Positions 53,804 through 62,199 of a DNA stretch of 64,000 bases are shown here, piece by piece (position 1 is the stretch's first letter; every line of letters begins with the position of its first letter). Source of the stretch: Shewanella piezotolerans WP3 (GTDB taxonomy: Bacteria; Pseudomonadota; Gammaproteobacteria; Enterobacterales; Shewanellaceae). A program made the position numbers and the translations under genes. The notes beneath the pieces were generated by a model. It was not told the origin of the DNA, did not search any database, and worked only from the letters and a program-made list of their open reading frames with translations. The stretch lies in contig NC_011566.1 in NCBI RefSeq assembly GCF_000014885.1, positions 1,996,001-2,060,000 of the forward strand, in the 5' to 3' direction.

Positions 53804-54868
53804 CTATTTACAAAAATGCTTCACCGCTTTGCTGACTAGTTCAATACCTGTTTTATCACAAGGTGGTAGTTCTGCATCACTGACTTTGAGCGGCGTGATT
53901 CTATCGCCCCACTTAATTAAAGCGGCTGCAGAGGTTAAACCAGCACCAAACGCACAGGATAAAATCGTTTGATTTGGTTGAATTTTACCTTGTTCCAAAG
54001 CATCGCAAATAGCGATAGGTATCGTTGCTGCAGAGGTATTGCCATAATTGGCTATATTAACAACGGCTTTTTCTTTTGGAATTTTCATGCGACTAATTAA
54101 CGTATCAATGATGCGCTCATTAGCTTGATGCGGAATAACCCAATCAATATCGTCTTTGTCAATGCCACACTTTTCTATGACTTTAGTGCTCAGTTTCCCC
54201 ATGCCTGCAATTGCACGCTTAAAGATCTCTTGACCGTTAAATTCGATGTAAAAGTCGAGTGAGGATGCTTCAAATCTGTCCATTGCAGTACCAAAGCCTG
54301 CTTTGAGAATATCACGACCAGCGGGGTCATTATTAAGCTCATAACCTAGCACACCGATGGCTTCGTCAGTTGCTTCAAGAACAACGGCACCAGCACCATC
54401 GCCGAATAAAACTGCGGTTTCTCGGCGAGACCAATCTAAGAAAAATGATAATCTTTCTGCGCCAATGACTAAGACTTTTTTACATTGGCCACTCTTGATT
54501 TGTGAGCTACCGAGCCCAATGCCATAAAGAAAACCACTGCATGCAGCATTGATATCAAATGCGGCGCAACTTGCACCTATGTTTGCTTGTACCGTCGATG
54601 CAATATTGGGGATCAACGTATCTGGCGTAGCGGTTGCTAGAATTATCATATCTAGATCGCTGCCTTCAATACCAGCAGCTGCAAGTGCACGTTGAGCGGC
54701 AACTGATGCTAGCTCTGATGTATTGACATGACTAATATGACGCTGGCTTATACCTGTACGAGGTTTAATCCAGTCATCGGAAGTCTCGATAAAGGTAGCG
54801 AGATCATGGTTGGTCAAAGTTGCAGGAGGCACACATTTGCCCCATCCCGTAATTGTTGCGTACTGCAT
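53804..54868 (-). CDS. 3-oxoacyl-ACP synthase III-like protein (FabH family)
   Basis: A 354-residue thiolase-fold enzyme. The catalytic triad is Cys110 (INAACSGF), His in VIPHQANERI (about 246) and Asn in NYGNTSAATIP (about 277). It is about 35 residues longer than housekeeping FabH, with an extra C-terminal tail. Its location after the hydroxyproline genes and away from fab genes suggests a specialised acyl condensation. A terminator lies between it and the gntR gene upstream. Confidence 0.88.
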   Translation of the reverse strand: MQYATITGWGKCVPPATLTNHDLATFIETSDDWIKPRTGISQRHISHVNTSELASVAAQRALAAAGIEGSDLDMIILATATPDTLIPNIASTVQANIGASCAAFDINAACSGFLYGIGLGSSQIKSGQCKKVLVIGAERLSFFLDWSRRETAVLFGDGAGAVVLEATDEAIGVLGYELNNDPAGRDILKAGFGTAMDRFEASSLDFYIEFNGQEIFKRAIAGMGKLSTKVIEKCGIDKDDIDWVIPHQANERIIDTLISRMKIPKEKAVVNIANYGNTSAATIPIAICDALEQGKIQPNQTILSCAFGAGLTSAAALIKWGDRITPLKVSDAELPPCDKTGIELVSKAVKHFCK

Positions 54869-54884
54869 TTCGGTATTCTCTCAA

Positions 54885-54914
54885 AATAAAAAGGCAGAAC
54901 CTGAGGTCTGCCTT
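54885..54914 (-). terminator. Intrinsic terminator between gntR and the FabH-like gene
   Basis: On the minus strand AAGGCAGA...TCTGCCTT forms the stem, with further partial pairing inside, followed by TTTTTATTTT. It ends only about 17 bases before the FabH-like start codon, so it also lies in that gene's leader. Confidence 0.75.
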
Positions 54915-54965
54915 GTCAATCAGTATTAGTAAAGCTTAACAAGTCTTGTCACACTCAACAGTGAG

Positions 54966-55637
54966 CTATCCCTCTTGTTGAGCAACTAAATCTCTAATTG
55001 CGTCTGCTGCTTGAAGGATGTGGGCGCGTAAAAGTTCAACTGCGTTTTCAACATCACCTTGCTTACAGAATTCCAGCAATTCTCTGTGATCTTTTTGGGC
55101 TTTAGGGATCCCGCTAGCCAAATAAAGCTCTAGTCGAACATATCTGTCACAGTTGGTATTAAGACCATTGACGACATCAATCGTATGAGGCTTGTCAGCT
55201 GCTCGGTATAAACAAATATGGAATTGTGAGTTCAGCCCACTCCAGCTTTCAATCTGGTCTTTATCCTTAAAAGCGACATCTAGAGAATCTAAGATAGCTT
55301 CAGCTTCAGTGAAGTCATCTTCAGTCATATGAGGAATTGATTTAGCTAGCAGATCGGTTTCAATCAGTGCTCGTAAATCAAATAGCTCAGTAACTTGAAC
55401 TGCTGATAAAGTGGTAGCTGTCGCGCCTTTATGCGCTTCAAACTTAACTAACCCTTCAGCTTCTAATTGCAGTAGTGCCTCTCGTACGGGGATCCTGCTC
55501 ACATTCATTTCGTCGGCAAGGGCGCTTTGGCGTAATGGCATGCCTGCAGCAATTTCTCCAGATAGGATTTTTTCCCTCAATACTTCGACAACAACTTGAG
55601 TGCGTGTTTTATGAACGATAGGAGTTATTCTGCTCAT
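54966..55637 (-). CDS. GntR family regulator (FadR/VanR-type, FCD domain)
   Basis: A 223-residue regulator: an N-terminal winged helix (about 12-75, MNVSRIPVREALLQLEAEGLV) and a helical FCD effector domain (about 85-210). It is the last gene of the leftward hydroxyproline operon, 107 bp past the dehydrogenase gene. FCD regulators bind short palindromes of the TTGTATACAA type. One, ATTGTATACAAT, lies in the divergent promoter region of this cluster (58977-58988). It probably senses a hydroxyproline-derived metabolite. Confidence 0.9.
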   Translation of the reverse strand: MSRITPIVHKTRTQVVVEVLREKILSGEIAAGMPLRQSALADEMNVSRIPVREALLQLEAEGLVKFEAHKGATATTLSAVQVTELFDLRALIETDLLAKSIPHMTEDDFTEAEAILDSLDVAFKDKDQIESWSGLNSQFHICLYRAADKPHTIDVVNGLNTNCDRYVRLELYLASGIPKAQKDHRELLEFCKQGDVENAVELLRAHILQAADAIRDLVAQQEG

Positions 55638-55744
55638 ATATCCTGTTTTTATGTTAGTTGTTCAAGACGATTTTCTTAGATTACCGCTTAAATAAGCATA
55701 ATGAAAGGGAAACAACTTGTTTCCCTGTACATATTTTGAAATAT

Positions 55745-57310
55745 TTAGAAGGTGGTGATATTTGATTGCCCTTCTTTTAACTTTTCAGGCATTAATGCTA
55801 CAGGCATGTTTTGTATGCATAAAGGACGTACAAAACGGACCATTGCTTGGGTTCCTACTGATGTCGTGCGACTATCTGTGCTGGCAGGGTAGGGACCGCC
55901 GTGGTTCATTGAGTGGCAAACTTCGACTCCTGTTGGCATTTGATTGAAAATCAAGCGACCAACATTGAATGACACCGACTCTATCAATTGGGTGTTTTCA
56001 GAGAGTTCCGCTTCTAGGCCATGAATTGAAGCGGTTAATTGACCTTCCATCTGCTCAGCAATCAACTCCATCTGGGCTAAATCATTACAAGCCACAACCA
56101 CTGCGAATGGACCAAATACTTCCTGTTGCAGTGTTTGAGAAGCAAGATAATCTTCAGCTTCAATTGTTACTGCTGCTGGTCGTGTAAAGTGGTTAGCAGG
56201 AGAGGCCTTCCCTTGTGATATCAGTGCAACTGACGGATTGTTTAAAAATGAGTCGACTTGTGATTGGAAGGTCGCTGCAATGCCTGCTGTCAGCATGCTC
56301 GCAGCGGATTCAAGTGCAATTTTTTCAGCCATGGTTGCAAGGTAGCGATTCAGTGCTTCCCCTTTTACCGCTACAACAACGCCAGGGCTGGTACAGAATT
56401 GACCGTGTCCCATCATCATCGACTGCACTTGAGTTGTGGCCAAACTTTCAGCTTGCTCTGTTAACAGTTCACCGAGTAAAAATTGAGGGTTAATAGAGCC
56501 TAGCTCACCATAAAAAGGAATAGGTTCAGCTCTAGCTGCGCAAATGTCAGCTAAAATACGACCGACTTTCAAAGAGCCTGTAAAGCCAACCGCTTTTATT
56601 GCGCTATGGTTGACAAGTTGAGTTGAAGCTTGCGGTTCCGTCGACTGAATAAGGTTAAATACGCCTGCAGGCATATTGCAACGACTAACCGCGCGAGCAA
56701 CTGCACGGGTCACAAGTTCACTGGTCGCTGCGTGTGCTGGGTGCCCCTTTACGACGACACTGCAACCTGCTGCTAGTGCAGAAGCTGTATCGCCACCGGC
56801 AGTTGAAAATGCTAGCGGGAAGTTAGATGCGCCAAAAACGGCTACAGGACCTACGGGTAAAGTGCCCAAGCGAGTATCTGGCTTTGGTAAAGGTTGTCTT
56901 TCAGGGTTAGCAAGATCAATCAGTACATTGTTGATTGGCGAGCGTAGCGTGCTGGCAAATAATTTTAGTTGCCCACATGTTCGGCCGGTTTCACCTTGTA
57001 GACGTGGCATAGGTAAGCCAGTTTCAATATGAGCCGTTTCCGTTATGGCGGCTATATCCGCTTGGATCTCTTCTGCTATAGCGTCTAAGAAATCTGCGCG
57101 TTGCTCATCTGTGGTGCGTCTATAAGATAAAAATGCTTGCTTTGCAGCGCTCACTGCAGCTTCGATATTTTTTGTATTAGCGGAAGCGAATTGCCACTGT
57201 GTGGATTCATTTAGCACAGGGTTCATACTATTAAATTGCAATGTTTCATCAGTCCACTTGCCATTGATAAAATGTTGGCCACTTATTGTAACGCTTGTTA
57301 AATCTGTCAT
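55745..57310 (-). CDS. 2,5-dioxovalerate (alpha-ketoglutarate semialdehyde) dehydrogenase
   Basis: A 521-residue aldehyde dehydrogenase. The catalytic Cys is in GQFCTSPG and the general-base Glu in YGELGSINP. The NADP-type pattern and the gene context place it with the 2,5-dioxovalerate dehydrogenases that finish hydroxyproline breakdown by making 2-oxoglutarate. It lies 41 bp downstream of the epimerase gene in the same operon. Confidence 0.9.
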   Translation of the reverse strand: MTDLTSVTISGQHFINGKWTDETLQFNSMNPVLNESTQWQFASANTKNIEAAVSAAKQAFLSYRRTTDEQRADFLDAIAEEIQADIAAITETAHIETGLPMPRLQGETGRTCGQLKLFASTLRSPINNVLIDLANPERQPLPKPDTRLGTLPVGPVAVFGASNFPLAFSTAGGDTASALAAGCSVVVKGHPAHAATSELVTRAVARAVSRCNMPAGVFNLIQSTEPQASTQLVNHSAIKAVGFTGSLKVGRILADICAARAEPIPFYGELGSINPQFLLGELLTEQAESLATTQVQSMMMGHGQFCTSPGVVVAVKGEALNRYLATMAEKIALESAASMLTAGIAATFQSQVDSFLNNPSVALISQGKASPANHFTRPAAVTIEAEDYLASQTLQQEVFGPFAVVVACNDLAQMELIAEQMEGQLTASIHGLEAELSENTQLIESVSFNVGRLIFNQMPTGVEVCHSMNHGGPYPASTDSRTTSVGTQAMVRFVRPLCIQNMPVALMPEKLKEGQSNITTF

Positions 57311-57351
57311 ATTTACTCCTGAGTATGCATGCTCAATAATTTAGTGATTAG

Positions 57352-58353
57352 TTATACGACCTGAAAGCCGAAGGCGTATGGATCGGCATCATCAATGGTG
57401 ATGGCATTGTTGCCAGTTATCCTGGCCCAGCCTTTAATACTTGGCATAATCCCAGAGAACTCACCGACTTGTACCGCTTCTTCTATCCGTCCTACAAATT
57501 GACTACCGATAATGCTTTCGTGGGTATACTCATCGCCCGTTTGCAAAAGTCCTTTTGCATAAAGTTGTGCAAGCCTCGCGCTGGTTCCTGTTCCGCATGG
57601 CGAGCGATCTATCGCTTTATCACCGTAAAATACTGCGTTAGCGCCATCGGAACCGGAGGTGATAGTTTCACCCGTCCAAAGTACATGGGTAACGCCATTT
57701 ACTGTAGGGTCATATGGGTGAATACAGGTGAGCTGTTCATGAGCTACCTGTCTAACTATCGGACTCCAGCGTAAAATATCTGCAGCTGTCCAATGTCGTA
57801 ATCCTGGAAAATTTTCTTGTGGATCAACAATCACATAGTAATTACCGCCGTATGAGACATCCACCTTTAGCGTGCCTAAGTCGGGAATATCTAGTATTAC
57901 GTCTTGATGGGCGAGATAGGCTGGGACATTATAAATTTTTACCCAATCTATTTTGTTGGACGTTTCTTGATAATCAATTTTGATTTGACCCGCGGGAACA
58001 TCAATGATGAGCTTCCCGGGAGTTTTAGCCGTTAATAATCCGGACTCTATGGCGGCAGTGACTGTACCTATGGTGCCATGACCGCACATTGGCAGGCAGC
58101 CACTTGTTTCAATAAATAGAATCGATGCGTCCGCATTATCTGAACATGGTGGGTAGAGGAAGGCACCTGACATCATATCGTGGCCTCTAGGCTCAAACAT
58201 AAGCCCCTTGCGGATCCAATCATATTCGCGAAGAAAATGTTGTCTTTTCTCGCTCATCGTATTACCGATTAGGTTGGGGTGACCACTAGTTACCAGCCTT
58301 ACCGGGTTACCGCATGTATGTGCATCAATGCAAAAATAAGTGCCTTTCAGCAT
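57352..58353 (-). CDS. 4-hydroxyproline 2-epimerase (proline racemase family)
   Basis: A 333-residue enzyme with both catalytic cysteines: Cys90 in MCGHGTIG and Cys253 in DRSPCGTGTSA. The Cys/Cys pair means racemase or epimerase, and the context points to trans-4-hydroxy-L-proline to cis-4-hydroxy-D-proline. The family length is normal. It is the second gene of the leftward operon, 77 bp after the shortened deaminase gene. Confidence 0.92.
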   Translation of the reverse strand: MLKGTYFCIDAHTCGNPVRLVTSGHPNLIGNTMSEKRQHFLREYDWIRKGLMFEPRGHDMMSGAFLYPPCSDNADASILFIETSGCLPMCGHGTIGTVTAAIESGLLTAKTPGKLIIDVPAGQIKIDYQETSNKIDWVKIYNVPAYLAHQDVILDIPDLGTLKVDVSYGGNYYVIVDPQENFPGLRHWTAADILRWSPIVRQVAHEQLTCIHPYDPTVNGVTHVLWTGETITSGSDGANAVFYGDKAIDRSPCGTGTSARLAQLYAKGLLQTGDEYTHESIIGSQFVGRIEEAVQVGEFSGIMPSIKGWARITGNNAITIDDADPYAFGFQVV

Positions 58354-58430
58354 GTATATCGCTCCATTATTATAGTTAGTGTGCTGAGCTTGTTGAATAA
58401 GAGGCCAGCGCTTGGAGATATGACTTTGAT

Positions 58431-58850
58431 TTAGTCGATGTTGTATTTATCTAGAGCAATACGAGTCTCTAGTGCTTGAGCGATCGCTTGCTCAACGTAA
58501 GTCCGTTCTTCACCGAGTAAAGGTAAGCGAGGCATACGGACATTTTCGCTAACGCGTCCTAGTATTTGTTCTGCAAATTTAATGCATTGGGCCGGTGTTG
58601 GGATAGTATCAAGCCTTAGCAGTGGCATAACACGACCATTAACGGTTTCAACGGCATGCTTGATAAAACTACGTTTTTTTTCTGGGCTCAGAGAAGCATT
58701 TTCTCCAATGGTACCTAGCGCAACAATTCCGTCAATTCCATCTCTTATTAGCTCTTTCAACATGCGAGCATTTGACTCGTAATTGATAGTACCACCTTCA
58801 TTAAATTGAGTTGAGATAGCTGGGAAAACACCTTGCCAATTCACTTTCAT
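58431..58850 (-). pseudogene. Internally deleted DapA-family gene (pyrroline-4-hydroxy-2-carboxylate deaminase remnant)
   Basis: 139 residues where the family has about 300. Residues 1-74 are a normal N-terminus (MKVNWQGVFPAISTQFN, with the GTIGEN substrate loop at 46-51). From about residue 78 the sequence is a normal C-terminus (LRLDTIPTPAQCIKFAEQI). The join, near 58620-58630, is in frame. The missing section, about 155-165 residues, holds the Schiff-base lysine and most of the barrel. The ribosome site (AAGG) and frame are intact, but the protein cannot be an active aldolase-class enzyme. It heads the operon. Confidence 0.85.
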
Positions 58851-58905
58851 ATTTAGGCCTTGATTACGACATTTTTACGTTTGTAATTCCGCTTTATTGT
58901 GGGAT

Positions 58906-58914
58906 ATTGTATAC
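58906..58914. promoter_or_regulatory. Half-match to the cluster palindrome
   Basis: ATTGTATAC, the left three quarters of ATTGTATACAAT, lies about 70 bp from the full palindrome and near the shortened deaminase start. It may be a second, weaker operator for the leftward operon. Confidence 0.4.
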
Positions 58915-58976
58915 GCGAGAGTAAAAAATAAAAGACCCTAAATCGTGAAATAGAGTCACTAACTCACCCTAATTAA

Positions 58977-58988
58977 ATTGTATACAAT
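58977..58988. promoter_or_regulatory. Palindromic operator candidate for the GntR regulator
   Basis: ATTGTATACAAT is a perfect 12-bp palindrome in the 167-bp gap between the two divergent hydroxyproline operons, 30 bp before the rightward start. It fits the sites of FadR/VanR-type GntR regulators such as the one at 54966-55637. Confidence 0.65.
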
Positions 58989-59017
58989 ATGCAATTTTAG
59001 CAAGGAGAAAACTAGAA

Positions 59018-60058
59018 ATGACCGAAATTGATATCAGTCCAGCGCTGGCAGGCACTTATAGAGCGTTTAAAACGATTGATGCACATACAGAAGGTGAGCC
59101 ACTGCGAATTATTACCTCTGGCTACCCTGAAATAAAAGGTGAAACTATTTTAGAAAAACGCAAATTTGTTGCTGAAAACTGGGATGTTTATCGTAAATTA
59201 CTTATGCATGAGCCACGGGGGCATGCAGATATGTATGGTGCATTGGTGACTGAACCTGTGACAGATGGAGCCGATTTTGGTGTTTTATTTTTACACAATG
59301 AAGGCTATAGCTCTATGTGTGGCCATGGCATTTTAGCGCTTGTAAAAGTGATGTGTGAAACAGGTAGCATAATGCTCGAGGATCTTCCTAGAGTGATAAA
59401 AATTGATGCCCCAGCGGGGTTAATCACCGCAACAGCTTACCGCGATTTTGAAGGTAAAATTCTCGCTAGCTTTAAAAATGTTGATTCATGGGCTGAAGCA
59501 AAAGACTGTGAGGTAATGGTCGATGGCTTTGGGTTAGTACGTTATGACATAGGTTTTGGTGGTGCATATTACGCCTATGTTGATGCTGACGATCATGGCA
59601 TCAGTTGTTCACAAGATAATGTGGCGCAATTAATAGATATTGGAAGGCGTATAAAGCACGCTGTTATAGATGCTCATCCACTTAATCACCCGGTTGAGGA
59701 GGATCTCAGTTTTCTGTATGGAACAATTTTCACATCTAAGAAAGTAACCAATAAGGAAGCGCACTCGCGTCATGTGTGTATTTTTGCTGATGGAGAGGTA
59801 GATCGTTCGCCCACTGGAACCGGTGTAGCAGGAAGGATTGCATTACTGCATGCAAAAGGAGAGGTTGCACTGAATGATAAATTGATGATCGAGAGTATCG
59901 TCGACGGAAGAATGATTGTCAGCGCTACCGCTAAATCTCTATATTTTGGTAAGCATGCTGTAGTTCCTGAAATATCAGGAAGATCTTTTATTACAGGGAA
60001 GCATCAGTTCTTTATTGACCCAGATGATGTGTTTCAAAATGGATTTATGTTGCGCTAA
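59018..60058 (+). CDS. trans-3-hydroxy-L-proline dehydratase (proline racemase family)
   Basis: A 346-residue enzyme with Cys101 (MCGHGILA) and Thr266 (DRSPTGTG) where racemases have the second Cys. This Cys/Thr pattern is characteristic of trans-3-hydroxy-L-proline dehydratases, which yield pyrroline-2-carboxylate, reduced elsewhere to proline. It has AAGGAG before the ATG. It heads the rightward operon, 18 bp from the FAD enzyme. Confidence 0.9.
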   Translation: MTEIDISPALAGTYRAFKTIDAHTEGEPLRIITSGYPEIKGETILEKRKFVAENWDVYRKLLMHEPRGHADMYGALVTEPVTDGADFGVLFLHNEGYSSMCGHGILALVKVMCETGSIMLEDLPRVIKIDAPAGLITATAYRDFEGKILASFKNVDSWAEAKDCEVMVDGFGLVRYDIGFGGAYYAYVDADDHGISCSQDNVAQLIDIGRRIKHAVIDAHPLNHPVEEDLSFLYGTIFTSKKVTNKEAHSRHVCIFADGEVDRSPTGTGVAGRIALLHAKGEVALNDKLMIESIVDGRMIVSATAKSLYFGKHAVVPEISGRSFITGKHQFFIDPDDVFQNGFMLR

Positions 60059-60076
60059 ACGGCGACTGTTAAGGAA

Positions 60077-61357
60077 TTGATTATGAAAGAATACGACGAT
60101 GAGCATCGCGGAACGATTGCTATAGTTGGTGCGGGTATTGTTGGACTCGCTGCAGCAATTGAGCTTCAACGAAAAGGATTTGATGTCACTATTATAGATA
60201 AAGAAGGAGCAGGGTCTGGCGCTTCTAAGGGGAATGCGGGGCACTTTGCTACTGAGCAAGTCTTTCCATTAGCTGATCCCACTATTCTTCCAAAACTACC
60301 GGGAATGCTAATGGATCCTTTAGGGCCTTTTAGAATTCAACCTAGATATTTTGTTAAAGCGCTGCCATGGTTCATGCGGTTTTTGGCCAATATGTTACCA
60401 AGACGCCGAGCTAAAAATACACAGGCTATCACGGCACTTAACCAAAGCTCTATTGCTGCGATGAAGCAGCTCGTTAGCTTTTGTCATTGTGAGGAGTTAT
60501 TGACCCTTAATGGTAGTTTGCTTGTTTTTGAAAATACGCCTTTAGATGAAGTAAATAAAGAATTATCAGCATATGCGAATGCCGGGGTTGAAGTGCAATT
60601 ACTTGATGGGGCACAAGTTAGAAAGCTTGAACCCTCTTTGAGTAAAACGATCACTCATGCTTTGTATTTCACTCACGTCGGCCATACCAGTGATCCTTAT
60701 CGTTTGTGTAAGGCTCTAGAGTCAAAATTTAATGCATTAGGTGGAAAGCTCGTTACTGAAGAGCTGGTCAAAGTTGCCGTTGCAAAAACAAGTTCGACAA
60801 TACAGTTAGATATGGCTACAGGAGCAACTCAGCAAATCAAAAGACTCGTTATCGCTGCAGGTGCATGGTCAAAACCTTTTGCTAAGCAGTTAGGCTACTC
60901 TGTTCCATTAGAATCAGAGCGAGGTTATCATTTAATGATGCCACAAATAAGCACGCTGTCACGCCCTGTAGCCTCCTATAACCGTAAGTTTATCATTACG
61001 CCTATGACTGACGGAACTCGTCTGGCGGGAACGGTTGAGTTTGGCGGATTAAAGGCACCTCTAGTTGCAGCAAGAGCAGATTGTTTGTTTACTCATGGAA
61101 AAGCGCTACTGCCTACATTGTTTGAAAGTGCAACGGTTACCGACGGTGAACGTTGGATGGGATTTCGCCCCTCTTTGCCTGATAGCTTGCCTGTAATCGG
61201 CCGTAGCCAGAAACAGTCGAATGTGTTCTTTTCATTTGGTCATCAGCACTTAGGGTTAACTTGGTCTGCTTTGACAGGTAAGTTGTTGGCGCAAGAGGTA
61301 GCTGGTGAACAATCAAATATCGACCTGCAACCTTATAGAATAGATAGGTTTGTTTGA
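60077..61357 (+). CDS. FAD-dependent D-amino acid dehydrogenase-like enzyme (cis-4-hydroxy-D-proline oxidation)
   Basis: A 426-residue DadA-type flavoprotein. The FAD motif AIVGAGIVGLAAAIELQRKG is at about 13-32, followed by GASKGNAGHFA; the C-terminus has the flavin-contact region GHQHLGLTWSALTG. By context it oxidises cis-4-hydroxy-D-proline from the epimerase to pyrroline-4-hydroxy-2-carboxylate. The spacing (18 bp) shows an operon with the dehydratase. An alternative is a general D-amino acid dehydrogenase. Confidence 0.88.
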   Translation: MIMKEYDDEHRGTIAIVGAGIVGLAAAIELQRKGFDVTIIDKEGAGSGASKGNAGHFATEQVFPLADPTILPKLPGMLMDPLGPFRIQPRYFVKALPWFMRFLANMLPRRRAKNTQAITALNQSSIAAMKQLVSFCHCEELLTLNGSLLVFENTPLDEVNKELSAYANAGVEVQLLDGAQVRKLEPSLSKTITHALYFTHVGHTSDPYRLCKALESKFNALGGKLVTEELVKVAVAKTSSTIQLDMATGATQQIKRLVIAAGAWSKPFAKQLGYSVPLESERGYHLMMPQISTLSRPVASYNRKFIITPMTDGTRLAGTVEFGGLKAPLVAARADCLFTHGKALLPTLFESATVTDGERWMGFRPSLPDSLPVIGRSQKQSNVFFSFGHQHLGLTWSALTGKLLAQEVAGEQSNIDLQPYRIDRFV

Positions 61358-61404
61358 TTTAGATGAATATATCCCTGTTCTACTTGTAGATGCTCGTTTC
61401 AGAG

Positions 61405-61464
61405 CCATTGGGCCAGTTCAATTCTAGGCGCATTGATGTAGAAATGGTTATTCTCCTTTAAATT
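61405..61464. repeat. Fragment of an older type B-like element
   Basis: TTTCAGAGCC, then CAGTTCAATTC, GGCGCATTG and GAAATGGTTATTCTCCTTTA follow each other in the same order as in the fresh type B copy that begins at 61465. This is a diverged partial copy cut off by, or lying beside, the new one. Confidence 0.6.
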
Positions 61465-61891
61465 ATACCAATTGCATTAAGTATTTGACCATTTCAGAGC
61501 CCCTCAGCCTTTTCAATTCAAAGCGCATTGGTAAAGAAATGGTTATTCCCTTTTAAGCCAATGCAAAGCAGAAGTGGAAAGACTGAAGGGCTCACGTAGT
61601 GCGGCTGAGGTTAAACAAATTGGCAAACGCTGTATGCTTCGCTATGGGATTTGGATATACGACTAAATGGTCTATTTTGTTCCATACAAAATAAGACATT
61701 CCGGCCCTCCTTGGCGGTCAGATTTAGGAGGTACGAGACCAAGGATGGTCGAAGGTAGAATAATGCAGGAGCAATTATCGAGAGCGAAGCAGGATGCCAG
61801 AGCCGAGAATAACGATTAGCTCAAATCCCACTACTTGCCTACAACGTTTTGAATTCCCGCTGAATGGTCAAACTTTTAATGCAATTGGTAT
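61465..61891 (+). repeat. Type B terminal-inverted-repeat element, copy 3
   Basis: 427 bp, ends ATACCAATTGCATTAAG and TTAATGCAATTGGTAT; the inverted similarity continues through TTTGACCATT. It is almost identical to 3761-4189 in reverse complement. It carries the 50-codon frame at 61667-61819. Confidence 0.92.
61667..61819 (+). CDS. 50-codon reading frame inside type B repeat, copy 3
   Basis: ATG at 61667 to TAG at 61819. The product begins MVYFVPYKIR and ends QDARAENND; it is basic in the middle (WRSDLGGTRPRMVEGR). One synonymous base separates it from the copy at 3833-3985. No clear ribosome site precedes the first ATG; the internal ATG at 61745 has AGGAGG 12 bases before. Translation is unproven. 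Confidence 0.35.
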   Translation: MVYFVPYKIRHSGPPWRSDLGGTRPRMVEGRIMQEQLSRAKQDARAENND

Positions 61892-61930
61892 TAGTACTAC
61901 AACATAACATTTGTTTGGCTTGTAATTCTG

Positions 61931-62189
61931 ATAGCAATCAGCATAAATGTTTGAACACTCTGCGAGAGTTTAGCGGTTTGGGGTAAGTGAGTGAAGAGTA
62001 TCGTCATGCTACCTTCACGCATCTACTAATACGGCATTAGAGCCGCTAAAACTCGTCTGTTAGCAGTGTTTTCAGCTCGCTGTTTCGCCGTTGAATAAAC
62101 TCATAAGGGAGCATCCATTATGAGTTTACCCTTGGATTAGTTTGCTAAAACTCACACTGAGTAGACCAATTTCGTATACTGATTAGTAT
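61931..62189 (-). repeat. Type A foldback repeat, copy 3
   Basis: 259 bp, left end ATAGCAATCAGCATAAA and right end TATACTGATTAGTAT, both slightly decayed. It shares the middle section (GTTGAATAAACTCATAAGGGA) with copy 1 in the opposite orientation. It lies 39 bp from type B copy 3, so the A-B pairing at 3.4-4.2 kb is repeated here in inverted order. Confidence 0.8.
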
Positions 62190-62199
62190 AAATAATGAC

